A stretch of 5,782 bases of DNA from Flavobacteriaceae bacterium (GTDB lineage Bacteria; Bacteroidota; Bacteroidia; Flavobacteriales; Flavobacteriaceae): contig JAUYUF010000318.1 of the NCBI GenBank assembly GCA_030694835.1, positions 1 through 5,782 on the forward strand, given 5' to 3'. The notes under the pieces were generated by a model that was given only the letters and a program-made list of their open reading frames with translations, was not told where the DNA came from and did no database searches. Each line of letters opens with the position of its first letter. Within the stretch, counting starts at the first letter, position 1. The position numbers and the translations under genes are program-made. Shown here in pieces: positions 5,466 through 5,782 of this stretch.

Positions 5466-5782
5466 ATGAAAACAATTAATTTTTTTAAAAGCTTATTAGT
5501 AATTGCAATAAGTTTAACTGTAGTACAATGTACTAGTGACGACCCTATTCCTGGACCAGCTGGCGCCGATGGTACCAATGGTATTAACGGAACACCAGGA
5601 GCACCCGGTGCTAACGGTGCTAACGGTGATAACATTTGTTTAAAATGCCACAATACAGATTTTAAAGTCGTTCAGCCAGCAACTTTTGCTCTTACACCAA
5701 AAAAGGGTTCATTATTGAGAGGGACAGGTTATTGTAAAACTTGTCATACTGATGATGGTTATAAATTATACCAAGCAAATGG
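5466..5782 (+). CDS. Surface lipoprotein with collagen-like stretch and c-type heme motifs (3' end cut off)
   Basis: The reading frame is open from ATG 5466 to the window edge, giving 105 complete codons with no stop; the true length is unknown. Residues 1-21 form a lipoprotein signal peptide (MKTINFFK, a hydrophobic core, VVQ before C22). Cys22 would be lipidated, and the following TSDDP resembles the SDD-type lipoprotein export signal reported for flavobacterial surface lipoproteins. Residues 30-54 form a collagen-like run with Gly at every third position (nine in register). Two CxxCH motifs follow, CLKCH (58-62) and CKTCH (90-94), each a canonical covalent heme c site. The protein is therefore probably an outer-membrane-anchored, surface-facing cytochrome, perhaps with more hemes beyond the edge. 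An electron transfer role is inferred. I do not recognise a named family. The reverse-strand frame here is a Pro/Ala-rich mirror of the Gly repeats. Confidence 0.85.
   Translation, partial: MKTINFFKSLLVIAISLTVVQCTSDDPIPGPAGADGTNGINGTPGAPGANGANGDNICLKCHNTDFKVVQPATFALTPKKGSLLRGTGYCKTCHTDDGYKLYQAN
5553..5627 (+). repeat. Collagen-like Gly-X-Y coding repeat
   Basis: Codons 30-54 of the lipoprotein place glycine at 30, 33, 36, 39, 42, 45, 48, 51 and 54, followed at once by D55-N56 and the first heme motif. The X and Y positions are mostly Pro, Ala, Asn, Asp and Thr, as in bacterial collagen-like spacers. The DNA is a degenerate 9-bp/3-codon repeat (for example GGTGCTAAC occurs twice in tandem, 5607-5624) and is visibly richer in G+C than its surroundings because Gly, Pro and Ala codons need G and C. 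Such tracts can change length by slippage or recombination. Confidence 0.85.
5637..5651 (+). other. First heme c attachment motif (CLKCH)
   Basis: Codons 58-62 of the lipoprotein spell C-L-K-C-H, the covalent heme c motif: both Cys form thioethers and the His is the proximal iron ligand. It comes only four residues after the last in-register glycine of the collagen-like stretch. Confidence 0.75.
5733..5747 (+). other. Second heme c attachment motif (CKTCH)
   Basis: Codons 90-94 spell C-K-T-C-H, 32 residues after the first motif. The spacing is too short for two independent mono-heme cytochrome c domains, so a compact multiheme fold is more likely. No other His occurs in the visible part, so distal ligands would have to lie past the window edge or be Met. 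Confidence 0.75.

Noticed and set aside
5459..5653. Minus-strand 64-aa open frame rich in Pro, Ala and Leu
   Set aside because: It is the antisense image of the Gly-X-Y codons of the plus-strand lipoprotein, whose signal peptide, lipobox and heme motifs make the plus frame clearly the real one.
1..5782. CRISPR array, insertion sequence, tRNA or rRNA gene, or phage defence system
   Set aside because: I looked for spaced direct repeats, terminal inverted repeats, transposase motifs, tRNA-like cloverleaf segments and nuclease/toxin domains and found none; most genes are housekeeping.

Overview
The window reads as chromosomal DNA of a Bacteroidota bacterium, most likely a member of the Flavobacteriaceae. 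The reasons are strongly AT-rich DNA, A-rich leaders without Shine-Dalgarno sequences, Bacteroidetes-type -7 promoter boxes (TAnnTTTG), a type IX secretion (T9SS) C-terminal sorting domain, and a lipoprotein with an acidic motif just after its lipobox cysteine. All taxonomy and function here come from reading motifs; no database search was run.

Region 1 (about 105-3259, + strand) is one tight gene cluster. It runs pyrR (PRPP-binding uracil phosphoribosyltransferase/regulator family), pyrB (aspartate carbamoyltransferase catalytic chain), a 110-aa STAS-like small protein, a 123-aa exported protein that is almost nothing but a T9SS sorting domain, and rnz (tRNase Z). Gaps are -4 to +15 bp, so one transcript from a promoter just upstream of pyrR is likely. 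It would join pyrimidine synthesis to tRNA 3' maturation.

Region 2 (3307-5060, - strand) converges on region 1. It holds a lipoyl-bearing 2-oxoacid dehydrogenase E2 acyltransferase followed by a small CoA-binding Rossmann protein. A good -7 box lies just upstream of the E2 gene.

Region 3 is a 432-bp, very AT-rich divergent intergenic stretch (5034-5465) with no recognisable gene. It leads into a + strand gene at 5466 that runs off the right edge. That gene encodes a lipoprotein with a probable surface-export motif, a short collagen-like Gly-X-Y stretch, and two c-type heme-binding CxxCH motifs in the 105 residues visible. It is the most unusual item in the window: a candidate surface-exposed multiheme cytochrome on a collagen-like stalk.

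Other points worth a look are the D-to-N change in the E2 catalytic motif, the PyrR that seems to lack both an RNA attenuator and the known RNA-contact residues, and the cargo-less sorting-domain protein inside a housekeeping operon.
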